A stretch of 64,000 nt of DNA from Chelydra serpentina (Eukaryota > Chordata > Testudines > Chelydridae): assembly GCA_037349315.1 (NCBI GenBank), contig JBAIAC010000161.1, forward strand, positions 538,501 to 602,500. The letters are read 5' to 3'. The notes under the pieces are model-generated. The model saw only the letters and a program-made list of their open reading frames with translations. It did not search any database and was not told the DNA's origin. The position numbers and the translations under genes were made by a program. Positions 33,406 to 44,005 of this stretch are shown piece by piece. Every line of letters starts with the position of its first letter. The stretch's first letter is position 1.

Positions 33406-34206
33406 CACATATTCCTATTCTGGCACCAGACCACCTAGCCTCCGAGTACGTTAACCGAAAGGGGTATTTCTCCATGGTTCTACAGGCACTAGTGGATCAC
33501 CGTGGGCATTTCATTGACATTAACGTAGGCTGGCCTGGAAAGGTGCATGACGCACACATCTTTCGGAATACTGGCCTCTTCAAGAAGCTGCAAGCTGGGA
33601 CTTTTTTCTCAGACCAGAAGATCACCGTAGGGGAAGTCAAAATGCCCATTGTGATACTTGGAGACCCTGCTTACCCTTTAATGCCGTGGCTCATGAAACC
33701 CTACACAGGGAGCCTGGACAGCAGCCAGGAACGGTTCAACTACAGGCTGAGCCGGTGCCGAATGACTGTGGAGTGTGCTTTTGACCGTTTGAAGGGCCGC
33801 TGGCCCTCTCTTTATGGGAAGCTGGACTTGGCTGAAGACAGCATCCCCGTGGTTATATCCGCGTGCTGTACTCTCCATAATATTTGTGAAGGGAAGGGTG
33901 AAAGCTTCACTCAGGCATGGGCCTCGGAGGTTCAACACCTGGAGGCTGAATTTGCACAGCCAGAGAGCAAGGCTATTAGAGGGGCCCAGTGTGGGGCTTC
34001 AAGGATTAGGAATGCCTTGAGGGAGCAATTTGAGGCTGAAAGCCACCAGTAATGTCTGTTGCTCTGCACAGGAGTTAAGTGCAGTGGCTGTGTTTGGTAC
34101 ACTGAATTATATTGCTGCTTGCTTTCCTGGGCTAAGGTTTATTTTGCTTTATGCACTAATAAAGTATGTTTTCAAAATGAAAAACTCCATTTATTGAAAA
34201 GAAAAT

Positions 34207-34769
34207 TCATTTATTGGAAAAAAAACTAAGTAACACATAAATACCAGAATGGCAAGGGGGTGGGGTGATTTCATACTTTGGAATCCTGTCTGGATGGCTA
34301 TAAGGCATGTTGAGGGGGGTTGAGTGCAGTGGATAACGGTTGTAGTTTTCCTGGGTGGATGGTGAAGCTCGGGGTGTAGGAGGCAGCTGGGGGGCGGTAA
34401 GAACCCGGATGTTGGGGAAAGTGGGTTGGAGGAGAGATGGGGGCACAAGAGAGAGAATTTTGGGACAAGGGCTGCAAGGGGGTCGAGCGCTGTAGTGCTC
34501 CGCCTGCATGGCGACGAGCGCCTGGATAGAGTCTGCTTGCCTCTCCATTATGCTAATCAACCGTTCCGTGCTTTGCCGCCAGTGCATCACGTTTTCCTGG
34601 TGGATCCTCCTTTCGCTCTCCCTCCACTTCTGTGCCTTTCAATTCTCTTCCACAGACTGATGCATCACTTGTTGCAGCATGTCGTCTTTGGTTTTATGCG
34701 GCCTCTTCCTGAGTCTTCTCAGTCTGTTAGCCGGTGATAAGACTGATGGCTGAGATCTCAAGGTTGCAC
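34207..34769 (-). pseudogene. Harbinger copy 2 MYB/SANT-like protein, exon 2
   Basis: The acceptor (gcctgtatag) ends at 34,770, at the same place as the exon in copy 3. The frame encodes a charged helix (DDMLQQVMHQSVEEN) and ISIMERQADSIQALVAMQAEH, then a proline-rich tail, as in copy 3. A TGA stop at 34,639-34,641 interrupts it. The last residues differ from copy 3, so the tail is also degraded. Confidence 0.8.
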
Positions 34770-34925
34770 CTATACAGGCAAAATGCAACACTTAACAGAG
34801 GAAGCATTATACACACCAGACAGAGCAATGATTCCCCCGCACTTAAGGAGGGAAATCACAGTTGATACAAAACCATACTTTGCCCGTCCCAAGGTGAGCG
34901 CACATAACCCAGGGGTGCCCCAGAA

Positions 34926-35339
34926 ATGGTGAGTAAGCATAGGGTCCAAATGGACTGATTGTTTCATGGCTGTACTGTCCTCTGGGTTTCTGTGCCTTGG
35001 GGAGAGCCAACAGCTGCAGGGGACACCTACACTGAACACTGTCCCAACATTCTCCACAGGAGTTCGTCCTGGAAGATATATCGCTGCTGAGGGTGACTGG
35101 GGAAGCAAGGGAGGGTCTTCTACTACTACGCAGCTTGCCTGTGTGCAGTAATGGTCCCCCCGCCCCTTACGGCAGAGTGGCACAGACACGTTAGCCTGAC
35201 TGGGACAAGAACCACGCTGGCTCTCCCAATAAACTTGCGCAGGCGCATTGCCCACGTTTTGGCTGAGAGTTTTGAAGAGATCACCAATGCCAATTACCGT
35301 GATGTGATAGACCACATCAATGCACTATTCCACATCTAG
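34926..35339 (+). pseudogene. Third Harbinger gene, copy 2 (spliced, frameshifted)
   Basis: An ATG at 34,926-34,928 is followed at once by a donor (gtgagtaag). The acceptor tctccacag ends at 35,059 and exon 2 starts EFVLEDISLLRVTGEAREGL. The intron is 131 bp, as in copy 3 (130 bp), and the 5' flanks match. Relative to copy 3 a deletion of about 23 bp near 35,125 shifts the frame. The tail from 35,151 (MVPPPLTAEW, LPINLRRRIAHVLAESF, DVIDHINALF) is intact in another frame and ends at TAG. It lies antisense in the intron of the copy-2 MYB gene. Confidence 0.75.
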
Positions 35340-35417
35340 GCATGCGTGCAGTCCTTACCCTCCTCGCCAAAAGATCCCACACCTAAAAACTTCCTTCCCG
35401 GAAAAAAAGCCGCTTAC

Positions 35418-35927
35418 CGGGAACCTCCTCTGGTGTTTGTCCTTCCCCAAGCACCGGACGCTGTGACTGGCTGCCTTCCTCCTCGAGAAGAGCTGCCTTC
35501 CTCTTCCTCGAGAAGAGCTCCTGGCTGCATGATTCAAGGGATTCCAGGGTGTCGCCCTCCTCCTCCCCCCTTGCTGTGCTGGGCTCGGAAGAGTCCATGG
35601 TGGTCGTTGAAGTGGAGGTGGGATGGCCTGAAGTATCACGTCCAGCTGTTTGTAGAATTTGCAGGTCGCGGGGGCAGCACCAGAGTGGCCATTTGTTTTG
35701 CGGGCTTTGCGGAAGGCATTCCACAGCTCCTTTACTTTAACCCAACACTGCACTGTGTCCCGATCATGGCCCCTTTCCGTCGTGGCCCTTGATATGTGCC
35801 CGAAGGTATTGTAATTCCTATGTCTGGAGCCCAGCTGGGACTGCACAGCTTCCTCCCCACAAACACTGATGAGGTCCAGCAGCTCACCATTGCTCCATAC
35901 TGGGGATCGCCTGGTGCGTGGAGACAT
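35418..35927 (-). pseudogene. Harbinger copy 2 MYB/SANT-like protein, exon 1
   Basis: It starts MSPRTRRSPVWSNGELLDLI and keeps the trihelix pattern (VWS.., NTFGHISRATTERGHDRD, KVKELWNAFRKARK, TCKFYKQLD). The donor (cccg/gtaagc) at 35,418 is conserved with copy 3. The acidic tail (TTMDSSEPSTARGEEEG, SCSQELFS) is in a different frame from the MYB domain, so at least one indel lies between them, near 35,590-35,620. Confidence 0.8.
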
Positions 35928-36199
35928 GGTCACCTGGAGAGGTGCGCTGAGAGCACTCCACGCCTGGCTGAGCACACAGGAAGGGGATTTTCAAAGGTGC
36001 ATTAGGTGTGCACACTGGTGCCGCGGCTCTCCAGCGAGAGTGCAACAAACCTTATTCCTCTTGGGGGGTGGAGTACCAGGAGCGCTCCAGCTGTGGGGTC
36101 AGTGCGCTCTATGTGCCTTTCTAGTGTGTTCGGGTAGTAAGGTAGAGCGCTCTTGGCGGCTTTATTGCGCTATAACGTGCAAGTGGAGCCAAGCCCTGA

Positions 36200-36708
36200 C
36201 AGGAGGCATAACAGTACCTCCACTTTGAGCTGTGATGTTTTCAGGCATGTCCAAGAGAAATACAGGTGCAGAGTTGCTACCTCTCCATACCCAGGTGACC
36301 GTGTACATGGCACTGACTCAAGTTATGGGTGGTTTGACCTTCCCTTCTATAGGCTTGTGTTTTCTGATCTGCTGAGAATCATATATCTTTGTGCTGCATT
36401 ACCAGGAACCTTTCATTCCATTTGCAGAGACCCTTCCATGGAGAAGGGCACTGTGAACCCTGCGTTTTGCCACTTGTTCTGAATGGAGCCTCTGTGCACA
36501 GCTCATGTATCAGATTGGGTCATACGTTTTTCTACGTGAGGTTTTTTTTTTTTTACCTCCTTGGCAAGGTCAGTCTTGAAGCACATTGATTCCTGGTTTA
36601 GGAGCTGTCACGAGGGCCTAACACTGGTGAGCATAGCTGTTTTCTGGCTGCATTGAGATTGTCTGTCTATCCTGATGTTGGCAAGTGGAAGCAAGGCCAA
36701 GACTGAAC
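36200..36708. other. Unique sequence, nothing recognised
   Basis: A T-run lies at 36,542-36,554. No gene or element end is supported. Confidence 0.5.
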
Positions 36709-36834
36709 AGCATGGGGCATGGGTCACTTACCAGAGGATTCTCTGCATCTTGAAGTCTTTAAACCATGATTTGAGGACTTCCAATAGCTGAGACATAGGT
36801 GAGAGGATTATTCCAGGAGTGGGTGGGTGAGATT
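36709..36834 (+). mobile_element. Older CR1 3' fragment, left part
   Basis: It is nearly identical to 62,670-62,792, the 3' untranslated part of a different CR1 subfamily ('gcacgggtcacttacc...gtgggtgagatt'). It stops at GATT, where the nearly full-length CR1 starts. The rest of the same fragment continues at 41,522. Confidence 0.85.
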
Positions 36835-37522
36835 TGCGAACAGGAGCTGCAAACAGGGGAGTTTGAGAGGAATTGCTCCAGGTAAAGCAGGAGCAAATAC
36901 AGGACCCTTGGGGTAAGTGGCTGTCTGTAGTGTGTGTTTGGGGGTACTTGTGTCTGTCTGTGTGTTCATTCATTTGTTTGTTTGCAGGACCGTGTGCTGT
37001 GACTGGCAGTTGGAAGCTGTGAGCTTCTACATCAGGGGGCGGGGCTAATCAATCAGGCAGGCCAGGGCTTTATAAAGCAGTGAGCAAGCGACCAGGGAGC
37101 TTTGTGAACAGGAGCTGCAAACAGGGGAGTTTGAGAGGGAGTTTGGAAGGGGAGTGCGAAGGGGGCAAGCTATGCTTGCCATTCCTAACTCTTTTTACCC
37201 AAACTAAAGGCAGAGGCAGAGCAACCAGGTGGCTGCAGACGGGGGAGTGAGTATCTGTTGAGGGGACAGTTTGGCAGTTTGACCGTGTGCTTGATTTTTT
37301 GATTTCCTGTTTGAATAGTGTGAATTGGGAGTTCTTCGTTCCAGGCTCTTCTAAAAAGACAGTCAGTCAGCTGCGAACCAGCTGAGCAGCGCATAGCAGA
37401 GAAGCAAACAGGTGGAGTTAGCCTGGGAGTTCGCCTGGAGAGAGCCTACTGCGGCATCCCCCTTGCAGGTTTCCCTGAGTAGCTTCTGCCACAAGTGAGG
37501 AAACTCTTCGAAGGAAGGGACT
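36835..37522 (+). promoter_or_regulatory. CR1 5' untranslated region with repeated unit, GC box and TATA-like box
   Basis: A unit of about 35 bp (gaacaggagctgcaaacagg...) occurs at 36,837-36,870 and again at 37,105-37,138. Between them lie a GC-box-like GGGGGCGGGGC (about 37,034-37,044) and TATAAA (37,071-37,076), about 35 bp before the second unit. The first unit is followed by a donor-like cag/gtaaag, and a ttgtttgcag acceptor-like string lies near 36,980. This looks like a promoter inside the 5' region, with the second unit at the transcript start. It is inference. Confidence 0.45.
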
Positions 37523-38539
37523 ATGGATGCTGAGCGATCCGCTGTCGTGACCTGCACAGGATGTGCCATGTTTGTCTTTCTTCCACAGGAAAGAAGCGAC
37601 TTTGTCTGTACAAAGTGCAAGCTGATCTCCATATTGGAGGAGAAGATTCAAGGTCTGGAGAAACGAGTATCAACCCTGCGTTCCATAAGAGAAAATGAGG
37701 AGTTCCTGGATAGACGTCAGGATAGGCTTCAGCGGGCACAGTGTTCTGAGGATTCAGAGCAAGCTGCGCAGCGGGGACAGAAGGCCAGTGAGGATAATTG
37801 GCGGCATGTGACTTCCAGAAGAGGAAAGAGTGTGAGACAAGTCCATGTACAAGAAACGCATATTCAGATGAGCAACCATTTTCATGTTCTCTCCACAGGT
37901 ACTAGTGCAGAGAGTGGAGTGAATGATACATCTGAGGGAACAGAGCAGAAGGAGACTCCACTGATTGGAAGGCATGAGATGCACAGTCCTAGGGATGGGG
38001 GTTCCACGACCACCACTCCCAAGAGGAGGAGGAGGGTGGTGGTGGTCGGGGACTCTCTCCTCAGGGGGGACTGAGTCATCTATCTGCCGCCCTGACCGGG
38101 AAAACCGAGAGGTGTGCTGCTTGCCAGGGGCTAGGATTCGTGATGTGACGGAGAGACTGCCGAGACTCATCAAGCCCTCAGATCGCTACCCCTTCCTGCT
38201 TCTCCACGTGGGCACCAATGATACTGCCAAGAATGACCTTGAGCATATTACTGCAGACTACGTGGCTCTGGGAAGAAGGATAAAGGCGTTTGAGGCGCAA
38301 GTGGTGTTCTCGTCCATTCTCCCTGTGGCAGGAAAAGGCCGGGGTAGAGACCGTCGAATCGTGGAAGTCAACGAATGGCTACGCAGATGGTGTCGGAGAG
38401 AAAGGTTGGGTTCTTTGACCATGGGATGGTGTTCCAAGAAGAAGGAGTGCTAGGCAGAGATGGGCTCCACCTGACGAAGAGAGGGAAGAGCATCTTTGGA
38501 AGCAGGCTGGCCAACCTAGTGAGGAGGGCTTTAAACTAG
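37523..38539 (+). pseudogene. CR1 ORF1 protein (zinc-binding plus SGNH esterase)
   Basis: It starts MDAERSAVVTCTGCAMFVFL. Two CxxC pairs (TCTGC, CTKCK) form a small zinc-binding region, followed by a coiled coil (ILEEKIQGLEKRVSTL). The C-terminal part is an SGNH-type esterase: VVVVGDSLLRG (nucleophile Ser), HVGTNDT, and the DGLHLTKRG block. CR1 ORF1 esterases are known to be needed for, or to help, retrotransposition. A one-base change in the G-run at about 38,067-38,072 creates a stop and frameshift, and a second indel near 38,408 shifts the end. The original stop is TAG at 38,537-38,539. Confidence 0.85.
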
Positions 38540-38583
38540 GTTCACCGGGGGAAGGAGACCAAAGCCCCGAGGTAAGTGGGGAA

Positions 38584-41433
38584 GTGGGATACCGGGAGGA
38601 AGCACAAGTAGGTGAGTGCAAGAGGGGAGGGCTCCTGCCCCATACTGGGACAGCAGGACGATCGGTGAGTTATCTTAAATGCCTATACACAAATGCAAGA
38701 AGCCTGGGGAACAAGCAGGGAGAACTGGAAGTCCTGGCACAGTCAAGGAATTTTGATGTAATTGGAATAACAGAGACTTGGTGGGATAACTCACACGATT
38801 GGAATACTGTCATGGATGGATATAAACTGTTCAGGACGGATAGGCAGGGCAGAAAAGGTGGGGGAGTTGCGTTGTATGTAAGAGAGCAGTATGACTGCTC
38901 AGAGCTCCAGTATGAAACTGCAGAAAAACCTGAGAGTCTCTGGATTAAATTTAGAAGTGTGAGCAACAAGGGTAATGTCGTGGTGGGAGTCTGCTACAGA
39001 CCACCAGACCAGGGGGATGAGGTGGACGAGGCTTTCTTCCAGCAACTAACAGAAGTTACTAGATCACAGGCCCTGGTTCTCATGGGTGACTTTAATCACC
39101 CCGATATCTGCTGGGAGACCAATACAGCGGTCCACAGACAATCCAGGAAGTTTTTGGAATGTGTAGGGGACAATTTCCTGGTGCAATTGCTGGAGGAACC
39201 AACTAGGGGAAAAGCTCTTCTTGACCTGCTGCTCACAAAGAGGGAAGAAATAGTAGAGGAAGCAATAGTGGATGGGAACCTGGGAGGCAGTGACCATGAG
39301 ATGGTCGAGTTCAGGATCCTGACACAAGGAAGAAAGGAGAGCAGTAGAATACAGAGCCTGGACTTGAGAAAAGCAGACTTTGACTCCCTCAGGGAACTGA
39401 TGGGCAAGGTCCCCTGGGAGAATAACATGAGGGGGAAAGGAGTCGAGGAAAGCTGGCTGTAGTTTAAAGAATCCTTATTGAGGTTGCAGGAACAAACCAT
39501 CCCGATGTGTAGAAAGAAAAGTAAATATGGCAGGCGACCAGCTTGGCTTAACAGTGAAATCCTTGCTCGTCCTAAACACAAAAAAGCAGCTTACAAGAAG
39601 TGGAAGATTGGACAAATGACCAGGGAGGAGTATAAAAATATTGTTCAGGCATGCAGGAGTGAAATTAGGAAGGCCAAATCACACTTGGAGTTGCAGCTAG
39701 CCGGAGATGTTACGAGTAACAAGAAGGGTTTCTTCAGGTATGTGAGCAACAAGAAGAAAGTCAAGGAAAGTGTGGGCCCCTTGCTGAATGAGGGAGGGAA
39801 CCTAGTGACAGAGGATGTGGAGAAAGCTAGTGTACTCAATGCTTTTTTTGCCTCTGTCTTCACAGACAAGGTCAGCTCCCAGGCGGCTGCACTCCGCAGC
39901 ACGGTATGGGGAGGAGGTGACCAGCCCTCTGTGGAGAAAGAAGTAGTTCGGGATTATTTAGAAAAGCTGGACGAGCACAAGTCCATGGGGCCGGATGTAC
40001 TGCATCCGAGGGTGCTAAAGGAGTTGGCCGATGTGATTGGAGAGCCATTGGCCATTATCTTTGACAAATCATGGCAATCGGGGGAGGTCCCGGATGACTG
40101 GAAAAAAGCGAATGTAGTGCCCATCTTTAAAAAAGGGAAGAAGGAAGATCCGGGGAACTACAGGCCAGTCAGTCTCACCTCAGTCCCTGGAAAAATTATG
40201 GAACAGGTCCTCAAGGAATCAATTGTGAACCACTTAAAGGAGGGGAAAGTGATCAGGAGCAGTGAGCATGGATTCACCAAGGGCAAGTCATGCCTGACTA
40301 ACCTAATTGCCTTCTGTGATGAGATAACTGGCTCTGTGGATGAGGGGAAAGCAGTGGATGTGCTATTTCTTGACTTTAGCAAAGCTTTTGATACAGTCTC
40401 CCACAGTGTTCTTGCCAGCAAGTTGAAGAAGTATGGGCTGGATGAATGGACGGTAAGGTGGATAGAAAACTGGCTGGATGGTCGTGCTCAACGGGTAGTG
40501 ATCAATGGCTCCATGTCTAGTTGGCAGCCGGTATCAAGTGGAGTGCCCCAAGGGTCGGTGCTGGGGCTGGTTTTGTTCAATATCTTCATCAACGACCTGG
40601 AGGATGGTGTGGACTGCACCCTTAGCAAGTTTGCAGATGACACTAAACTGGGAGGAGTGGTTGATACGCTGGAGGGTGGGGACAGGATACAGAGGGACCT
40701 AGACAAATTAGAGGATTGGGCCAAAAGAAATCTGATGAGGTTCAACAAGGACAAGTACAGAGTCCTGCACTTAGGACGGAAGAATCCCATGCACTGCTAC
40801 AGACTAGGGACCGAATGGCTGAGCAGCAGTTCTGCAGAAAAGGACTTAGGGGTTGCAGTGGACGAAAAGCTGAATATGAGTCAACAGTGTGCCCTTGTTG
40901 CCAAGAAGGCTAACGGCATTTTGGGCTGTATAAGTAGGGGCATTTCCAGCAGATCGAGGGACGTGATTATTCCCCTCTATTCGGCACTGGTGAGGCCTCA
41001 TTTGGAGTACTGTGTCCAGTTTTGGGCCCCACACTACAAGAAGGATGTGGATAAATTGGAAAGAGTCCAACGGAGGGCAACAAAAATGATTAGGGGGCTG
41101 GAGCACATGACTTATGAGGAGAGGCTGAGGGAACTGGGATTGTTTAGCTTGGAGAAGAGAAGAGTGAGGGGGGATTTGATAGCTGCTTTCAACTACCTAA
41201 AAGGGGGTTCCAAAGAGGCTGGATCTAGACTGTTCTGAGTGGTAGAAGATGACAGAACAAGGAGTAATGGTCTCAAGTTGCAGAGGGGGAGGTTTAGGTT
41301 GGATATTAGGAAAAACTTTTTCACTAGTAGGGTGGTGAAGCACTGGAATGGGTTACCTAGGGAGGTGGTGGAATCTCCTTCCTTAGAGGTTGTTAAGGTC
41401 CGGCTTGACAAAGCCCTGGCTGGGATGATCTAG
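38584..41433 (+). pseudogene. CR1 ORF2: endonuclease and reverse transcriptase
   Basis: The N-terminal part is an APE-type endonuclease ([46 protein letters not shown]). A TAG at 39,460-39,462 breaks it, then the frame continues. The reverse transcriptase follows: [61 protein letters not shown] (catalytic Asp pair). The C-terminal part contains [19 protein letters not shown] at 41,236-41,238 precedes the last 64 codons; the CR1 copy at 30,919 has Ser there. Both stops are single-base changes. It nicks DNA and primes reverse transcription at the target when intact. Confidence 0.9.
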
Positions 41434-41521
41434 TTGGGGTTGGTCCTGCTTTGAGCAGGGGGTTGGACTAGATGACCTCCTGAGGTCCCTTCCAACCCTG
41501 AGATTCTATGATTCTATGATT

Positions 41522-41601
41522 CTGTGGCCTGCATTGTGCAGGAGGTCAGACTAGATGATCATAATGGTCCCTTCTGACCTTAAAGTCTATGAGTCTATGA
41601 G
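41522..41601 (+). mobile_element. Older CR1 3' fragment, right part
   Basis: It resumes 'ctgtggcctgcattgtgcag', which in the uninterrupted copy at 62,793 follows 'gtgagatt' directly. It runs to the terminal 'ctatgagtctatgag' repeat. With 36,709-36,834 it forms one CR1 end split by the younger CR1. Confidence 0.85.
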
Positions 41602-42150
41602 GGTGGTTCTCTTTGGATCCACGACCCTTGTGACACACTAAGTGCTCTAATGATAAAACATGGCAGAGGCTTGTCATAGCTACCTGACTTGTTGACTTTT
41701 TCAGTGGAGGGGAAGGGTCTTTTTGTCCAGTGGAAGTTTTTTTTTTTTTTTTCAGTATAAATGACCTTAGTGCTGGATAGTGCTCTGGAGACTGAAGTTG
41801 TTTGTTCACAGACCAGGTGCAGAATGAGTTACCTTTCCATAGTCCCCCACTTGGGTGGCTTGCCCTGCCTCAAGTCTCTCTGCTAATTAGTGGTTATTGC
41901 AATCCTAGCTTTTGTAATGTGGGAACCGCACAGAGACTATCAAACTTGATGGAACCAAAGTCTCAGCTTCTTTCTAAGTTAGCGTATAGCAGTGATATAT
42001 TTTGGCTTTTCCTGTAATATCCGATTGCGATATTTCAGCTGTATCGTACTTGCATTTGGTAATTGAATGAGATTTTTACTCTGCATAGGCTTCTCCCACC
42101 AACTACTGTGCTGGGAGATCATCCTTCTTTGGGGGGATCCTTATTCCTTA
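41602..42150. other. Unique sequence with a poly-T tract
   Basis: A T-run lies at about 41,737-41,752. Nothing else is recognised. Confidence 0.5.
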
Positions 42151-43373
42151 TGTAACCCTTCTGCCTGTCAGAGTTGGCAGCAACAAGGTTCAGTATCTAG
42201 GGGTTCCGTTCCAATAACACAATGCAAAACCGGCTCGAGCCCCCACCCAGTGACCTGGGACAAATATATATCACCCCCCCTGGGCGCCTCTAAGAGACGA
42301 TACTTCCCCTCTCACAAGCATAGAGTCTGAGTGTAGCAAAAGCCTTTTAATGACAGAGAGAAACAATGCGGCATTATGTTGGGGAGACACCACAAACAGG
42401 ATTCATAAAACAAACCATGCACGAAAAGACCCATTCCCCCCAGCAGATTGGGCTGTGTCCTCTCTCCTTTGGTTCTTGAGTCTAGCGACCCCAAGTGTCA
42501 CCCAAAGTCCAACAACCCAAAAGTCCAGCCCCAGAGTTCAAAAGTTCATCTGCAGAGGGTCGTCCTCCCCCCCCCCCCCCCCCAGTCTGGGTGGAAAGGT
42601 GGAGGAAGAAGTAAGGGACACCTTACATGGCTCGAAGCTGACTGCCCCGCCCCTCCGTGGGGCTTCGCTCTGCCAGCCGTCCCGCAAGCCATTCCAGCTG
42701 TCCCGCAAACTGCTCCGCTCCATCAGCTGTCCTGCCAATTGCTCCGCCAGCCACTCAGCAATAGATCTTCAGGCTCCCACACTACTTAACACAGCGCTCA
42801 GTGCTCACAACTCTTAGTAACTTTAGCTCTTTTAGTGATTTCAGCTTGTAGTATGGGGAGCCTTAGTGCTCATGCACCATTATCTCAAAGTGATTTCAGC
42901 TCAGCAGCCTGTAACTAGACTCCTAAAGAACTCAGCATTAGCTCTGATATGCCACAGTGGAGAGAGGAGGTGCAATGGGCATTTAGGGCCCTCAGAAGGG
43001 GGCCCATACCACCAGGTACAAATACCTGTCCCCAGCCTCTCTCCATTCACTGGGTTTTGGAACCCGTGTCCCTTGCCTAGTGAGTGCTGCTTAGTTGAGG
43101 GTGAGTCCCTCCATCATAACAAAAGGCCAAGTACAGTTCCACTGTCCTTGATTCACATAATCAGTATAATAACAGTTTATTCTTCCTGCCCCAATAACAG
43201 AAAAACTGGGGATACTACAGCAGCCCAAAGTGAGCATTTGGGCTGCTATGGGCTCATGCGAGGCGGGTTGGGTGTGCCTATGTAAACGAGGTCATCCCCT
43301 GAAGTTCTTTTCCACAACTTGCCACAACTCACCACCAGATGTCAGGGTGGAGCTCATCCTGACTCTGCTTACA
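42151..43373. mobile_element. Probable solo LTR, about 1.2 kb
   Basis: It begins TGTAACCC and a candidate end GCTTACA lies at 43,367-43,373, giving TGTAA/TTACA inverted ends. No matching 5-bp duplication is seen (CCTTA against TCTAC). A C-homopolymer lies at about 42,567-42,583. The proline-rich open frames are not convincing genes. The right boundary is uncertain. Confidence 0.4.
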
Positions 43374-43804
43374 TCTACTATGCTAGCTTCAGTCTGTTAA
43401 CAGTAGGTTCTCTCTGACAAATAGGATGTGGATCTTGGAAAAGTGCACAGCCCCTTCCCCTGGCTGCTGTAATCAGTTACAGGGTAAGAGGAATCATGGA
43501 GGGAGAGAGGGGACAGTACCTATTTGGTGGAGCTGTTTGCCCTTTGAATGCTTTTTCATGGCACATTTCTGTAGGTTGGTGACATGGTTAGCATCTTCCC
43601 TCTTCTTAAAGTGTGCCATTGGAGAGGGCGTGGAAAGGCTTCCCTTTTGCTCCTGACATTGTTTTCGGATCACAATGAGAGAAAAGGATCATATTAGCAG
43701 GTGGCAAGTCTTTGAAGTACATTAGAACCCACTTCACCGAGAAAGGAAATCCTCTCTCCAAACTACAGATAAACAATAATGCTTTCAAACCCTCTTCAAG
43801 AGGA
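43374..43804. other. Unique sequence, nothing recognised
   Basis: No gene or element end is supported. Confidence 0.5.
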
Positions 43805-44003
43805 TGGAGTGGAGTGGAGTGGAGTGATAGCTCAGTGGTTTGAGCATTGGCCAGCTAAACCCAGGGTTGTGAGTTCAATCCTTGAGGGGGCCATTTAGGG
43901 ATCTGGGGCAAAAACTGGGGATTGGTCCTGCTTTAAGCAGGGTGTTGGACTAGATGACCTGCTAAGGTCCCTTCCAACCCTGATATTCTATGATCTATGA
44001 AAC
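43805..44003 (+). mobile_element. tRNA-derived SINE with CR1-type tail, preceded by (GGAGT)n
   Basis: A short GGAGT microsatellite (about 43,808-43,827) leads into the SINE head ('gatagctcagtggtttgagc', 'gagttcaatcc') and the CR1-type tail ('gttggactagatgacctgct', 'tattctatgat'). It is the same family as 13,849 and 60,195. Confidence 0.85.
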
Positions 44004-44005
44004 TC

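Larger units (their letters stand above)
30830..34052 (+). pseudogene. Harbinger copy 2 transposase, interrupted twice
   Basis: Piece 1 (30,830 to about 30,918) encodes LVRSMLTSLTSTTRLAFELL, matching residues after the start in copy 3. It stops at a CR1 insertion. Piece 2 (32,121-32,613) resumes with [19 protein letters not shown]. Compared with copy 3 it has a 7-bp deletion at about 32,369 that shifts the frame, and it ends within the GAIDGT catalytic motif, cut by an LTR. Piece 3 (33,406-34,052) contains VGWPGKVHD, ILGDPAYPL and TVECAFDRLK and reaches the normal stop TAA. All three acidic catalytic residues are still encoded, but no single protein can be made. Confidence 0.9.
30830..36196. 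mobile_element. PIF/Harbinger transposon, copy 2 (reverse orientation, broken)
   Basis: The right end (reversed GGGCTTGGCTCCACTTGCACGT) matches the left end of copy 3, and TGA at 36,197-36,199 corresponds to the TCA seen next to copy 3. The left end is missing: transposase homology starts abruptly at 30,830. Gene order matches copies 1 and 3 but flipped: transposase on +, MYB-like gene on -, third gene on +. A CR1 (30,919-32,120) and a solo LTR (32,614-33,405) sit inside the transposase. Confidence 0.85.
36835..41521 (+). mobile_element. Nearly full-length CR1 LINE (4,687 bp)
   Basis: It contains a 5' untranslated region, ORF1, ORF2 with endonuclease and reverse transcriptase, and a 3' end made of ATTCTATG units. 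GATT occurs on both sides (36,831-36,834 and 41,518-41,521). It is inserted in an older CR1. ORF1 has two frame breaks and ORF2 two stop codons, so it is not active, but the divergence is small. Confidence 0.9.

Noticed and set aside
34770..35315. 181-codon - strand frame
   Set aside because: It lies antisense to the third Harbinger gene of copy 2, and the homologous protein reads on the + strand.
43805..43830. CRISPR-like or satellite array from GGAGT repeats
   Set aside because: It is a five-base microsatellite next to a SINE, with no spacers.
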